DNA from: Streptomyces lienomycini
GTDB taxonomy: Bacteria > Actinomycetota > Actinomycetes > Streptomycetales > Streptomycetaceae
Direction: 5' to 3'
Length of the DNA stretch: 64,000 bases
Assembly (NCBI RefSeq): GCF_027947595.1
Contig: NZ_CP116257.1
Location: 4,092,001-4,156,000, forward strand
Every line of letters begins with the position of its first letter. The stretch's first letter is position 1. A program made the position numbers and the translations under genes. Shown in pieces: positions 32,971 to 41,639 of this stretch. The notes below the pieces were generated by a model, which saw only the letters and a program-made list of their open reading frames with translations, did no database searches and had not been told where the DNA came from.

Positions 32971-33921
32971 ATGACTGCCCACCAGCCCCGAACGCGGATC
33001 AGCGCCTGGAGGCCATCGGTCGCAGGGATCGCCGAGGTCTTCCACGCCCACTTCGCTGATCACGCCTACCCGCTCCATACCCATGACACCTGGGACTTGA
33101 TGATCCTTGACGACGGTTCCGTCGACTTCGCCGTCGATCGCCGTCGGCACGAGGCCGCCGATGCGGGCACGGTCATTCTGCTGCCGCCTGGCGTCCCCCA
33201 CGACGGGAAGACGGTCAAACCGTCGGGATTCCGCAAGCGCGTCCTCTACCTCGACACTTGTGTCCTTCCGGAACGACTGACAGGGGCCGCGGTCGACCGT
33301 CCGATCCACGGAGATGGACTGCTGCGCCGTCGCATCCACCAGTTGCACAGAGTCCTCGCCCACTCCGGAGACCAGTTCGAGGCAGAGTCCAGGCTGACCT
33401 TCGTCCGCGAGCGGCTGCTCTTCCATCTCCATGCCTCGCAGGTCAAGACACCGGGACGTGAGGCCGGGCGAATAGCTGCCGCTCTGCGCGAACTGCTGGA
33501 CTCACGCATACACGCTGGGGTGTCCCTCAACGAGGCGGCCACGATCCTGCACGCCCACCCCACCCACCTGATCCGCTGTTTCAGACAGACATACGGAATG
33601 CCGCCGCATACCTACCTCACTGGCAGGCGCATCGACCGGGCACGCCGCCTCCTGCTCGCTGGTAAGCGGCCGGCCGACGTCGCCACCGTGGTCGGCTTCT
33701 ACGACCAGGCACACCTGAACCGGCACTTCACCCGGCACCTGAGCGTCACGCCCGCGCGCTACGCCGCCTTGCACGATCGCAGGGCCACCGGGAACGTGCG
33801 GCGTCTTCGGCAGGCAGACCAGAAGGAACGGTGGTTCCCGGTGAAAACGACCACTGCTCAGGACTCGTGGATCGGTTCCGGAAGTTCTCGCAGAGGGCGT
33901 ACGTTCCCGAACGATGCTTAA
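32971..33921 (+). CDS. AraC-family transcriptional regulator
   Basis: A 316-residue regulator. The N-terminal cupin-like effector domain has HTHDTWDLMILDDG and PPGVPHDGK. The C-terminal double helix-turn-helix has LNEAATILHAHPTHLIRCFRQTYGMPPHTYLTGRRIDRARRLL and VATVVGFYDQAHLNRHFTRHLSVTPARY, the AraC signature. ATG at 32971 is preferred over an upstream TTG at 32956. It likely controls the divergent cupin gene. A ~45-residue low-complexity tail follows the DNA-binding domain. Confidence 0.93.
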   Translation: MTAHQPRTRISAWRPSVAGIAEVFHAHFADHAYPLHTHDTWDLMILDDGSVDFAVDRRRHEAADAGTVILLPPGVPHDGKTVKPSGFRKRVLYLDTCVLPERLTGAAVDRPIHGDGLLRRRIHQLHRVLAHSGDQFEAESRLTFVRERLLFHLHASQVKTPGREAGRIAAALRELLDSRIHAGVSLNEAATILHAHPTHLIRCFRQTYGMPPHTYLTGRRIDRARRLLLAGKRPADVATVVGFYDQAHLNRHFTRHLSVTPARYAALHDRRATGNVRRLRQADQKERWFPVKTTTAQDSWIGSGSSRRGRTFPNDA

Positions 33922-33932
33922 GATCTCCGAGT

Positions 33933-33954
33933 AGGCGCGCGTTGCAGCGCGCCT
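33933..33954 (+). terminator. Hairpin terminator after the AraC gene
   Basis: AGGCGCGC (33933-33940) pairs with GCGCGCCT (33947-33954) around a 6-base loop, 11 bases after the regulator's stop codon. Confidence 0.65.
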
Positions 33955-34111
33955 GCGGGTGTGGTCGCTGTTCCGCGCCTTCACGCTCAAGCTGCCCCGG
34001 CAGCCGGACGACCTGCTCGCATCATCCAACTGGCCCCAGCTCAAGACCACCGCCGGAACGAACGCCGAGGCCATCGGGATCCACGCCGACGGCGGCCGCA
34101 CCAAGCGGTCG

Positions 34112-34185
34112 GCTCAAACAGTTCCGCGCCATGGCGACACGCTTCGACGAACTCGCCGTCCACTACCGGGCCGGACTCCACATGC
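34112..34185 (+). pseudogene. C-terminal remnant of an IS5-type transposase
   Basis: The plus-strand reading LKQFRAMATRFDELAVHYRAGLH is the well-known C-terminal end of IS5-family DDE transposases (usual form FRxxATRYDKxAxxYxAxxH). Nothing upstream in frame matches the rest of the enzyme. The preceding ~150 bases are coding-like but unrecognised. This is a fragment of a vanished insertion sequence. Confidence 0.6.
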
Positions 34186-34443
34186 GACCTGGTAATCCGA
34201 GGCCCGCACCGCTGATTCCTGTGATGGGAAGGCGCTGAGGGCGATGCCGGACGGCGTCGCCCTCCTTGCTGTGCCTGCCGCGTGAATCACGTCCCGATGC
34301 CACCCGTCCCTTACGGAGGCAGTGACGCTTTGAGCTCGGCATCGTTTGCCGCCAGATCGATTCGGCGCGGTGGTACTCCAGCACGTCATGCGTCCCCCTC
34401 TGGCCTATCCCTATTCGAGCCCTGCTCGCCCGCGTTGCTGCGG

Positions 34444-34745
34444 TTACTCTGTGGGTTTCTCCCAGACCGAGATGTGCTGGCGGCTCTCGCTTGTGAACGG
34501 CTCTCCCATCCAGCTGTCCCACCGTTCACCGACCGCGCCACCACCCGGTTTCCCACGAAGCCGGTCGACCATCGCCCGTGACAACTCGATGCCATGGACC
34601 GGCACGCCTCTGCCGGCCAGCGGCAACGCGATACGTCCCGTCCCGATGCCCAGCTCAATGACGCAGCCGCCGGCCGCGAGTCACGCCAGCACATCGACGG
34701 CGGGAACCACGACCTCCGGGGTCCCGGCGCTGGCCGCCCCTGCAT
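34444..34745 (-). pseudogene. Remnant of a SAM-dependent methyltransferase with internal stop and deletion
   Basis: On the minus strand the reading VVVPAVDVLA, a TGA stop, then CVIELGIGTGRIALPLAGRG and VPVHGIELSRAMVDRLRGKPGG gives SAM motifs I and II of a class I methyltransferase. It then jumps directly to VGERWDSWMGEPFTSESRQH, which resembles the C-terminal end of the same family. The middle of the enzyme is missing and the internal stop is in frame. It lies against the 5' side of the Eis-type gene on the opposite strand. Confidence 0.65.
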
Positions 34746-34810
34746 GGCCAGACCCTTGCGCGAGCCCCGGGCAGATATTCGGTTGCTCGCCTGTGAAGGC
34801 GGTGGATGCA

Positions 34811-36115
34811 ATGTCCGGCATGGTGACTGAGGTCCGCCCGCCGCGACACGATGAGATGGCTGCGTACTACCGGGCATTGCCGTACGCGAACGGCTTGCCG
34901 AGTTGGGAGCCCGCGGACGCGGCGTGGCACGGCGGCCCCGAGCCGTGGCCCCCACAGCGCACGCCCGCGGGTGCGGACCAGCTTGAGAAGTGGGCCGCAG
35001 CAGACATCAAGGACAAGGCGTTCCACCCGATCGCGACGTTCGTCGACGGCAGATGCGTCGGCGCATCGGCAGCCCTCTCCCTTGAGGTGACGGTTCCCGG
35101 CGGGGGGATGGAGAGGATGGCCGGCATCACTGCCACCGGAGTGATCGCGACGCACCGCCGACGCGGGTACCTGCGGCAAATGATGCAGGCCATGTTCGAT
35201 GCGGCCCTGGAGCGAGGCGAGCCGTTGGCGATGCTCAGTGCCAGCGAGGGCAGCATCTACGGACGGTTCGGGTTCTCGCCCGCGACCTACCGCACCCGAT
35301 GGGAACTGGCCCGTCACGAAGCCGCCCTCCTTCCAACAGAGCCCGATGCCGGGTCGCTGGAACTGGTCGACGCTGCACAGGCGCAGAAAGCGTGGCCTCG
35401 GGTACATGCGGAGGTGCGTGCCCACCGCGTCGGGGAACTCGGCCCTCTCCCCGGGCGCTGGGACGGGCTGTCCGACGAAACAGACGGCACCAACGGGCCG
35501 CTGCGCTATCTCACCCACCGCGACCAGCACGGCAATGTGGACGGCATCGCCAACTTCCGGCTGCCGTGGTCACCGACCACGGACCGTGCCGGGACGCTCG
35601 TGGTGGAAGCCCTGGAGTCGACGAACCCCGTGGCCTACCGTGCCCTGTGGGGCCTACTGATCGACTTCGACCTCACCAAGACCGTCGTAGCAGCCGGCCG
35701 GCCACGCGACGAGCCCCTGCGATGGATGCTCACCAACCCGCGGGCGATGCGCATCACCCGCCAGACCGACAACCTATGGGCACGCCTTCTCGATGTTCCC
35801 CGAGCCCTGACGCGACGCTCCTATCCGACGCCCGGCGAACTGAGGTTCACGATCGGCGACGACCGGATGTGCCCGGCGAACAACAGAACATGGCATCTAA
35901 AGGCAGCCGGTCCCGTGGCGACGTGCGTTCCCACCGACGAGACGGCGGACCTGACCATCACGCTCTCAGCGCTCAGTTCTCTCTATTTCGGGGGCGTCTC
36001 GGCGCACCACCTGGCGTATGCGGGCCACATCGCTGCGCACACCGACGGCGCGATCGGACAGCTGACTCGGATGTTCTGGACCGACCCCGAACCGCACAAC
36101 TCCTTCGGCTTCTGA
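34811..36115 (+). CDS. Eis-type GNAT N-acetyltransferase
   Basis: A ~434-residue protein with the Eis architecture. An N-terminal GNAT domain contains the acetyl-CoA loop VIATHRRRGYLRQMMQAMF and the MLSASEGSIYGRFGFSPAT motif. A second degenerate GNAT domain follows, then a sterol-carrier-like C-terminal domain (WHLKAAGPVATCVPT, LSSLYFGGVSAHHLAYAG). The chain ends in Phe (NSFGF), as in Eis, where the C-terminal carboxylate takes part in catalysis. ATG at 34811 is used; a second ATG lies at 34820. Eis enzymes acetylate aminoglycosides or lysines, and the substrate here is unknown. Confidence 0.9.
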   Translation: MSGMVTEVRPPRHDEMAAYYRALPYANGLPSWEPADAAWHGGPEPWPPQRTPAGADQLEKWAAADIKDKAFHPIATFVDGRCVGASAALSLEVTVPGGGMERMAGITATGVIATHRRRGYLRQMMQAMFDAALERGEPLAMLSASEGSIYGRFGFSPATYRTRWELARHEAALLPTEPDAGSLELVDAAQAQKAWPRVHAEVRAHRVGELGPLPGRWDGLSDETDGTNGPLRYLTHRDQHGNVDGIANFRLPWSPTTDRAGTLVVEALESTNPVAYRALWGLLIDFDLTKTVVAAGRPRDEPLRWMLTNPRAMRITRQTDNLWARLLDVPRALTRRSYPTPGELRFTIGDDRMCPANNRTWHLKAAGPVATCVPTDETADLTITLSALSSLYFGGVSAHHLAYAGHIAAHTDGAIGQLTRMFWTDPEPHNSFGF

Positions 36116-36164
36116 CGAGGCGGTGCGTGCCGGGTGATGTCTTCGGCTTCAGCGCACATGGGTG

Positions 36165-36176
36165 CCCCCCCCCCCC
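36165..36176. repeat. Homopolymer run of 12 C
   Basis: Twelve consecutive C bases lie 47 bases before the GTG start of the acetyltransferase at 36224. Such runs are prone to slippage and to sequencing error. Confidence 0.85.
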
Positions 36177-36223
36177 TTGCGGCTGGTCGATGCAGGGGCG
36201 GACCCCTGTGCGAGGATCGCGGC

Positions 36224-36748
36224 GTGAACGATCTACGCTTCCGTCTCGCTGACGACGCCGATCTTGCCGCCGTCGTGCGTCTGCGCGATGACGCGGCCCG
36301 GTGGATGCTTGCCCAAGGTGTCACTGGTCAGTGGCAGCCTGGTGAGCTGGGCGGGGACCACTTCCGCCGGATCATGGAGAGCGGGGAGGTGTGGCTCGCG
36401 GAGGCCGCCGATCGTGTGGTCGGGGCCTGGGAGCTCTGGTGGGAGGACGAGGACGCCTGGGGGCCGCAGCCGCCGACGGCTGGCTACATACATCGGCTGA
36501 TGGTGGACCGCGGAAGTGTCCCAGCCGGGACAGGGCGACAGCTTCTGCGAGTCGCGGAGCAACGCGTGGCCGAGGCGGGCCGACCGTTGGTTCGTCTGGA
36601 CTGCCTGGCCACCAACGCACGCCTGAGTGCGTATTACCTAAACGCCGGCTATCGAGTGGTGGGACGCAAGGAGGATAAGCGGCAGCCGGGCGGTACGTCC
36701 AAGTCGTTCACGCTCCTCGAGAAGTCCGTACGGAATGAGTTGAGGTAG
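36224..36748 (+). CDS. GNAT-family N-acetyltransferase
   Basis: A 174-residue single GNAT domain. It begins NDLRFRLADDADLAAVVRLRDDAARWM and carries YIHRLMVDRGSVPAGTGRQLLRVAEQRVAE as the acetyl-CoA-binding strand and helix (RxxGxG-like VPAGTG). LDCLATNARLSAYYLNAGYRVVG is the typical last strand. GTG at 36224-36226 with GAGGA upstream is chosen. The acceptor substrate is unknown. It follows the Eis-type gene in the same direction by 108 bases. Confidence 0.88.
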   Translation: MNDLRFRLADDADLAAVVRLRDDAARWMLAQGVTGQWQPGELGGDHFRRIMESGEVWLAEAADRVVGAWELWWEDEDAWGPQPPTAGYIHRLMVDRGSVPAGTGRQLLRVAEQRVAEAGRPLVRLDCLATNARLSAYYLNAGYRVVGRKEDKRQPGGTSKSFTLLEKSVRNELR

Positions 36749-36797
36749 GTCAAGCGACGAGGGCCTCGCGCCTTGACCTCTCGGGACAGACAAGGCG

Positions 36798-37200
36798 GTG
36801 GTGGACGAGGTCGGTCGCGTCGAGCGCATCCCGTACGAGCTGTACGAGCTGTGTGTACTGGTGTCGCTGCGGGACGCGCTGCGGCGCCGCGACATCCGGG
36901 TCCCGGGGGCGGGGCGGTGGCAGAACCCGGAGGACAACCTGCCACCGGACTTCGAGGCCACGGCGCGATCCGCGAGCCGCAGAGCCCCGGAGCGTTCATC
37001 GGGGCCTGAAGAAGCGGCTGCGGGAGTCCCCTGACCCGGCTCGACTCCGCGCTGGAGCTGGGCACCGCGGGCGGCGTGGACACCGTCCGCGAGCACGGCG
37101 AGCCGTGGATCAAGGTCGCATCGCTGGGCAAGCAGGTGGAGCCGGAGAACTTCGTGCGCGGTCCGCTGCCCGCCGGGCGGCATCTGCGACATCCTCGCTC
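36798..37200 (+). pseudogene. Remnant of a Tn3-family transposase (TnpA)
   Basis: The reading VDEVGRVERIPYELYELCVLVSLRDALRRRDIRVPGAGRWQNPEDNLPPDFEA matches the conserved core of actinobacterial Tn3 TnpA. It continues, after a frameshift near 37030, as LTRLDSALELGTAGGVD...GEPWIKVASLGKQVEPENF. The N-terminal part and the catalytic DDE end are absent. It marks a lost Tn3-type transposon in a stretch otherwise made of gene fragments. Confidence 0.75.
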
Positions 37201-37352
37201 GGAACCGCCGTGCCCGCCGGAGGGGAGCCGGCGCCACTACCGGCGACGCTCTCTCAAGGAGCCCACCAGATGGACCAGGAAACCGCACTGCGCCAAGGCC
37301 GTTTCCGGACAGCCGGTTCTACGCTTACCTGCGAGGCATGTTTGCGGCCGAC

Positions 37353-37616
37353 TCAGCGGATCGTTGTAGCTGGCGGCGCGACCACTTCGCGCAGCTCGGC
37401 GGCGGCCTGAGCCATGAGCTGAGCGAGGGTGGTGTCCGGCTCGGCCAGCCAGCGGGGCATTGCACGCCGGTGGATCGCCACTACCACGTCGATGATGAAG
37501 CGTGCTTTTCCGGGCGCGACGCCGCGGCGCTCCAGCGCCGGTGCCGGCGCGTCGGCGATGTCGGCGAGCGGGAAGCCCCGGAGTGCTGTCGCGTCGGGGC
37601 GACGTACGGCGCGCAC
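37353..37616 (-). pseudogene. Fragment resembling the C-terminal domain of a TetR regulator
   Basis: The minus-strand reading contains GKARFIIDVVVAIHRRAMPRWLAEPDTTLAQLMAQAAAELREVV, which looks like the last helices of a TetR-type ligand-binding domain. No helix-turn-helix precedes it on the minus strand, so it is treated as a 3' remnant. The 5' end is uncertain. Confidence 0.4.
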
Positions 37617-37654
37617 CGGGCACTCCGTCGCCCGCGTGTATGAGGGGAAACCGT

Positions 37655-37915
37655 ATGAAGAAGACCGCCGCCCTGGCCGCCGCCGCGACGCTGGCCGCCA
37701 CGTTGCTCACCGGGATCGGCTCGGCCCGGGCCGACGTACTGACGGACAGCACGCGAGCCGCCGAGACAGCCCACTCCGCCACGCGCGCAGCAGGCCGCTA
37801 CTGCCTCGCGAACGACTGGGGCAAGCCCGACGTGCCCGTCAAGCCGTGCAATTCCTCCGACCAGGGGCAGCACTGGGCGATCTTCAACGACCAGATCAGC
37901 CTCGCACTCGCCTGA
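37655..37915 (+). CDS. Short secreted protein, N-terminal part of a ricin-type lectin domain (likely truncated)
   Basis: An 86-residue product (91 if the ATG at 37640 is used). A clear Sec signal begins KKTAALAAAATLAATLLTGIGSARA with cleavage after ARA. The mature part has GRYCLANDW, PCNSSDQGQHW and AIFNDQISLALA, which resembles one QxW repeat of a ricin-B lectin that then stops abruptly. The usual domain has three such repeats, so this is probably a truncated gene. It may still be secreted. Confidence 0.6.
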   Translation: MKKTAALAAAATLAATLLTGIGSARADVLTDSTRAAETAHSATRAAGRYCLANDWGKPDVPVKPCNSSDQGQHWAIFNDQISLALA

Positions 37916-38381
37916 GTCCGGTCTCGGGGAACACCGGTACAGCAGTTGATGCCAGGCCGGTGCTCTCGTTCAGGCGGGAGTTCCGAGGCCGGTGACGCGG
38001 TTCTCGTACTCGCGTCGGGCCTTGCGCCGGGCAAGCAGGGACGACACGGTCACCCTGGCCGCCGTCGAACGGTTGGCAGCGGGCAAGGAGCCGCTGGCGG
38101 TGGACCCCTGGCACGGCCGTGACGCGCAGGGTGCAGCCCTGACCGCGCCGTACGGTCGCCCCTTGGTCGAGCGCAACTTGCTCGGCGGGCTCCAGGTCGG
38201 CCCCGAGAAGCGACCACGCCCCGAAATGGGGCGCGACCGAGACACTCACCAAGGCGCAACAGGATGTTCATGAAGCCTGAGCGCCGGGCCCATCCCGTGT
38301 TTCAGAGGAGACACCTACGCTGTTCTGCCAGCGGCAGAGCAGCAGCCGGGCCGGGCTCGGCGCTCACTACAGTCCAGTCTC
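37916..38381. other. Stretch without a recognised gene
   Basis: A plus-strand reading from about 37990 (RRALRRASRDDTVTLAAVERLAAGKEPLAVD) has some coding character but no recognisable family and no good start. I see no RNA gene or clear terminator. Confidence 0.4.
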
Positions 38382-39131
38382 ATGACGACGATCACGACGC
38401 GTACGGTCGAGTACCCGGCCGACGGCTTGACGATGGTCGGGCACCTCGCGCTGCCGGCCGGTGTCGACCGCCGGCCCGCGGTGCTGCTCGGACCAGAGGG
38501 CATGGGGCTCAGCGACGTCGAGCGCCGCCGGGCAGACGCTCTCGCCGAACTGGGTTACGTGGCGCTGGCCTTCGACCTTCACGGCGGGCGCTATGTGGGC
38601 GACCCCGAGGAGATGCTGGCCCGTTGCATGCCGCTGCTCGCCGACCCTGACCGGATGCGGGGCATCGGCCACGCGGCGCTCGACGTGTTACGCACCGAAC
38701 CGCGGGCCGACCCCGACAGGATCGCCGCCATCGGCTACGGCACCGGGGGCGCCATCGCGCTGGAACTCGGGCGCGACGGCGTCAACCTGCGCGCGATCGG
38801 GACAGTCAACGCGACTACCACGGGGCGACCGGGCGAGGCGGCGCGCATCCGCTGCCCGGTGTGGGCCGGGGTCGGATCGGAAGACCCGATCATGCCGCCC
38901 GCGCAACGGAACGCGTTCGCCGCTGAGATGCAGGCCGCGGGCGTCGACTGGCGCCTCGCGGTCTACGGCGGCGCCTTGCACGCCTTCCACCACCCGCCGG
39001 TCGGCCACCCCACGGTCCCCGGCGTCGGCTACCACCCACAGCACGCGCAGCGCGCCTGGCGCGACGTCGTCGGCCTGCTCACCGAGTGCCTGCCCGTGAC
39101 GGAGGGCCACCTGGGGGCACGACCCAGGTAA
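38382..39131 (+). CDS. Dienelactone hydrolase-family protein lacking the usual nucleophile
   Basis: A 249-residue alpha/beta hydrolase of the dienelactone hydrolase family. PAVLLGPEGMGLSDVERRRADALAELGYVALAFDLHGG forms the first half. The late catalytic residues appear as SEDPIMPP (Asp) and GALHAFHHP (His). At the nucleophile elbow the sequence is IGYGTGG where the family usually has GYCxGG, so the Cys is replaced by Gly. The fold is intact but classical catalysis should be impaired, or another residue is used. ATG at 38382 is clear. Confidence 0.85.
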   Translation: MTTITTRTVEYPADGLTMVGHLALPAGVDRRPAVLLGPEGMGLSDVERRRADALAELGYVALAFDLHGGRYVGDPEEMLARCMPLLADPDRMRGIGHAALDVLRTEPRADPDRIAAIGYGTGGAIALELGRDGVNLRAIGTVNATTTGRPGEAARIRCPVWAGVGSEDPIMPPAQRNAFAAEMQAAGVDWRLAVYGGALHAFHHPPVGHPTVPGVGYHPQHAQRAWRDVVGLLTECLPVTEGHLGARPR

Positions 39132-39213
39132 GCATGCTGGCGCCAGGCATGGTCGACGTCGGACACTGACCGTGGCTGCGCTCGAGTTGGCGTGCCGGTC
39201 CGGGAGATCGGGT

Positions 39214-39789
39214 TCAGCTCGCGGTCGAGTCCTTGGTCAGCGCGTCCATGAAGAGGTCGACGAGTGGACGAGCTTGTTCTTTGGTTCCGTGCTGCACGGA
39301 ATAGGCGATGCCACCCATGAGGAGGAGGACATCGTCCGGGGCGACGTCCGTTCGCAGGCTTCCGTCTCGAGCACCGGCGGCGAGAAGGGTGGCGACAGCG
39401 TCGGTAAGGAGTGCGCGGCTGTCGGAGTATGGATCGATACCGGAGGCGATGACCGCGTTGAGGGCTTCGGACATTCCGCTCTTTGCCGTGGCGTAGTGGA
39501 TGAAGTGTTCCATCCACATTCGGGTGGCCCCGGCGGCCGGGTGCTGTGCGAGAAGATCCTTCACCTTCGCGCACACCTGGGTGAGTTGGCGCCGGTAAGC
39601 GGCGTCGATGAGGACTTCCCGAGTCGGGAAGTGCCGGTAGAGCGTGCCGACACCGACGCCCGCCCGCTTGGCGATGGCGGCAGGCGAGGTGTCCAGACCC
39701 TGCTCGGCGAAGGCCTGAGCGGCGACCTCCAGCAGGCGCTCGCGGTTCTGCAGCGCGTCACTCCTGGTGCGGCGGGGCGTGGCGGGCAT
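39214..39789 (-). CDS. TetR-family repressor of the adjacent SDR
   Basis: A 191-residue TetR protein. The helix-turn-helix is NRERLLEVAAQAFAEQGLDTSPAAIAKRAGVGVGTLYRHFPTREVLI, followed by a C-terminal domain of the TetR_C_SBD/YcfQ-like type with WMEHFIHYATAKSGMSEAL. It is divergent from the short-chain dehydrogenase at 39890, with two identical-spacing palindromes between them. It most likely represses both genes until a ligand, perhaps the SDR substrate, binds. Confidence 0.93.
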   Translation of the reverse strand: MPATPRRTRSDALQNRERLLEVAAQAFAEQGLDTSPAAIAKRAGVGVGTLYRHFPTREVLIDAAYRRQLTQVCAKVKDLLAQHPAAGATRMWMEHFIHYATAKSGMSEALNAVIASGIDPYSDSRALLTDAVATLLAAGARDGSLRTDVAPDDVLLLMGGIAYSVQHGTKEQARPLVDLFMDALTKDSTAS

Positions 39790-39824
39790 GCGGGTTCCTT
39801 AGGCGTCGGTCTCCAGTTGCTTTC

Positions 39825-39864
39825 CGGAATCTGTTCCGCTTAACTCTAAACGGAACGGATTCCG
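39825..39864. promoter_or_regulatory. Double TetR operator CGGAA-N4-TTCCG
   Basis: CGGAATCTGTTCCG (39825-39838) and CGGAACGGATTCCG (39851-39864) are each palindromes of the form CGGAA-N4-TTCCG, with centres 26 bases apart. They fill the region between the divergent TetR and SDR genes, so two dimers could bind and cover both promoters. Confidence 0.88.
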
Positions 39865-39889
39865 GTACCACCCTACTTCAGGAGACCCC

Positions 39890-40741
39890 GTGCCCACTCC
39901 CTCCGACAAGGCATCACGTCACTGGTTCGTCACCGGAGCCTCCGGTGGGCTGGGCCGCCATCTCACCGAGCACGCCCTCCGGAACGGCGACCGCGTGACG
40001 GCGACGGTCCGCCGCCCGGCAGCTCTGGGAGACCTGCGCGAGACGTACGGCGACCGGCTGACTGTCGAGATCCTCGACCTCACGCGGCCGGCCGACGTGG
40101 ACAAGGTGGTCGGCAGGACCCTCCGGTCCGGGCCGGTGGACATTGTGGTCAACAATGCCGGATACGCGGTTGTGGGCGCCGCCGAGGAAATGACCATCGA
40201 GCAGATTCGCGACCAGATCGAGGTCCTCCTGCTCGCGCCGATGGTGATCACCCGTGCCTTCCTACAGCCGATGCGTGAGCAGGGCGGTGGCCGGATCATC
40301 CAGATCTCCAGCGTGGGCGGCCAGGTCGGTATCCCCACTCACAGCTGCTATCACGCGGGCAAGTGGGGGCTGGAGGGCTTCACCGAGAGCGTCAGCCGCG
40401 AGGTCTCCGACTTCAATATTCACCTCACTCTGGTCGAGCCCGGCGCCACCCGTACCGGCTTCGCTTCGGCCCTGCAATACACCACCGAAACGGCCGTCTA
40501 CCGCGACAATGCCGTCGGCCAGACCCGGCACTACCTGGAAACCGCAGATGAGAGCGTCTTCACCGGCGACCCGGCCAAGCTCGCCGCCGCCATCTACGAC
40601 ACCACCCGCCACCCGCGCCCGCCATTGCGCCTGACTCTCGGATCCGACACCTATAGCGCAATCCACGCGGCACTCACCGAACGTCTCACCGCGCTCGAGA
40701 CTCAGAAGGATCTCGCTGAATCTGTCGCCTTCACCCGCTGA
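39890..40741 (+). CDS. Short-chain dehydrogenase/reductase
   Basis: A 283-residue classical SDR. The cofactor motif is VTGASGGLGRHLTEHALR (TGxxxGxG type), followed by NNAGYA. The active site has the Ser in ISSVGGQVGIPTHS and Tyr/Lys in SCYHAGKWGLEGF (YxxxK). GTG at 39890-39892 with AGGAG upstream is used. The NADP-type Arg (TATVRRPA) follows strand two. The substrate is unknown. It is controlled by the divergent TetR through the double operator. Confidence 0.93.
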   Translation: MPTPSDKASRHWFVTGASGGLGRHLTEHALRNGDRVTATVRRPAALGDLRETYGDRLTVEILDLTRPADVDKVVGRTLRSGPVDIVVNNAGYAVVGAAEEMTIEQIRDQIEVLLLAPMVITRAFLQPMREQGGGRIIQISSVGGQVGIPTHSCYHAGKWGLEGFTESVSREVSDFNIHLTLVEPGATRTGFASALQYTTETAVYRDNAVGQTRHYLETADESVFTGDPAKLAAAIYDTTRHPRPPLRLTLGSDTYSAIHAALTERLTALETQKDLAESVAFTR

Positions 40742-40761
40742 TCCGCCCGACCGGCGCGACA

Positions 40762-40795
40762 CGTCAGGCGATCTCGCCGCCATTCCGACCTGACG
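40762..40795 (+). terminator. Weak hairpin after the SDR gene
   Basis: CGTCAGG (40762-40768) pairs with CCTGACG (40789-40795) with a 20-base loop, 21 bases after the SDR stop. Confidence 0.3.
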
Positions 40796-40887
40796 CATCT
40801 CCGCAACTTCGACGTCCGGAAGTCCCGCACATCCTCTCACCCAGCACTCCCACGCGATCGCATCAGACGTCGCCAGCGGCGGAACCA

Positions 40888-41553
40888 ATGTCATTGGGCG
40901 AACGCATGCCCCACGACCCAGCGTTGGGTGCCCAGTCCGGAGCCGTGCTCGTTGCCGCGGCGGGCGATCAGCGGCTTCACCCCGAGGACCCAGACCAGTC
41001 GGCGGTATTCGTCGTGGTCGTAGCCGCGGTCGACCAGCACCACGTCGGGGCGGCGTCGGGGCAGGCCCCGCTTGCCGCGTACGGGCGGCACGGCTCGGAG
41101 GAGCGGGGTTGGCTGGGTGACATCGTTATGGTTGCCCCCGGTCGGGGTGGCGGCGAGCGGGACGCCGGCGGCATCGGTGATCAGGTGGTGCTTGCTGCCC
41201 GTCCTCCCGCGGTCCACCGGGCTTCGTCCAGTCTTGGCACCCCCCTTCAACGCCCGGATGTGGGCCAGGCGGCGCCAGCAGGTCATTCCTGACCCGAAGC
41301 CGAGTTCCTGCGGCAGATGTTCCCAGGCGATCCCGGTGCACAGCACAAACAGGACGCCCTGGAAGACCAACCGGTCAGGACGCCGTTTGCGTCCCGGATG
41401 CCGCGTCCGGCGCTCACCTTGGGCAGCAACGGCTCGATCACCGCCACAGCTCGTCGTCGACTTCCCACGACTTCGGCCGCGCCACCGCACACCCAGGTCG
41501 TCAGTCCCGGAGTGATCCAACCAGCCCGAAGATCATCTCGTTCGGAGTTCCAA
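40888..41553 (-). mobile_element. Decayed IS5-family element related to the 1.44-kb IS
   Basis: The minus-strand transposase reading (LVFQGVLFVLCTGIAWEHLPQELGFGSGMTCWRRLA, then HIRALKGGAKTGRSPVDRG and LVDRGYDHDEYRRLVWVLG) is a diverged relative of the transposase at 41640. The segment between WRRLA and HIRAL, about 35 residues, is deleted, and the chain stops early at GHAFAQ. Its outer end near 41546 (GGAGTTCCAAG) is a mutated version of the intact element's GGAGTTC end. The membrane-protein passenger and the other inverted repeat are missing. Confidence 0.8.
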
Positions 41554-41639
41554 GTGCCCGGTTGCCTGCTAAGAACTCCTAACGAAATGATCTACAAGGT
41601 GGTTGGATCACTCCGGAGCTGAAAATCCGGGGGTGCGGG

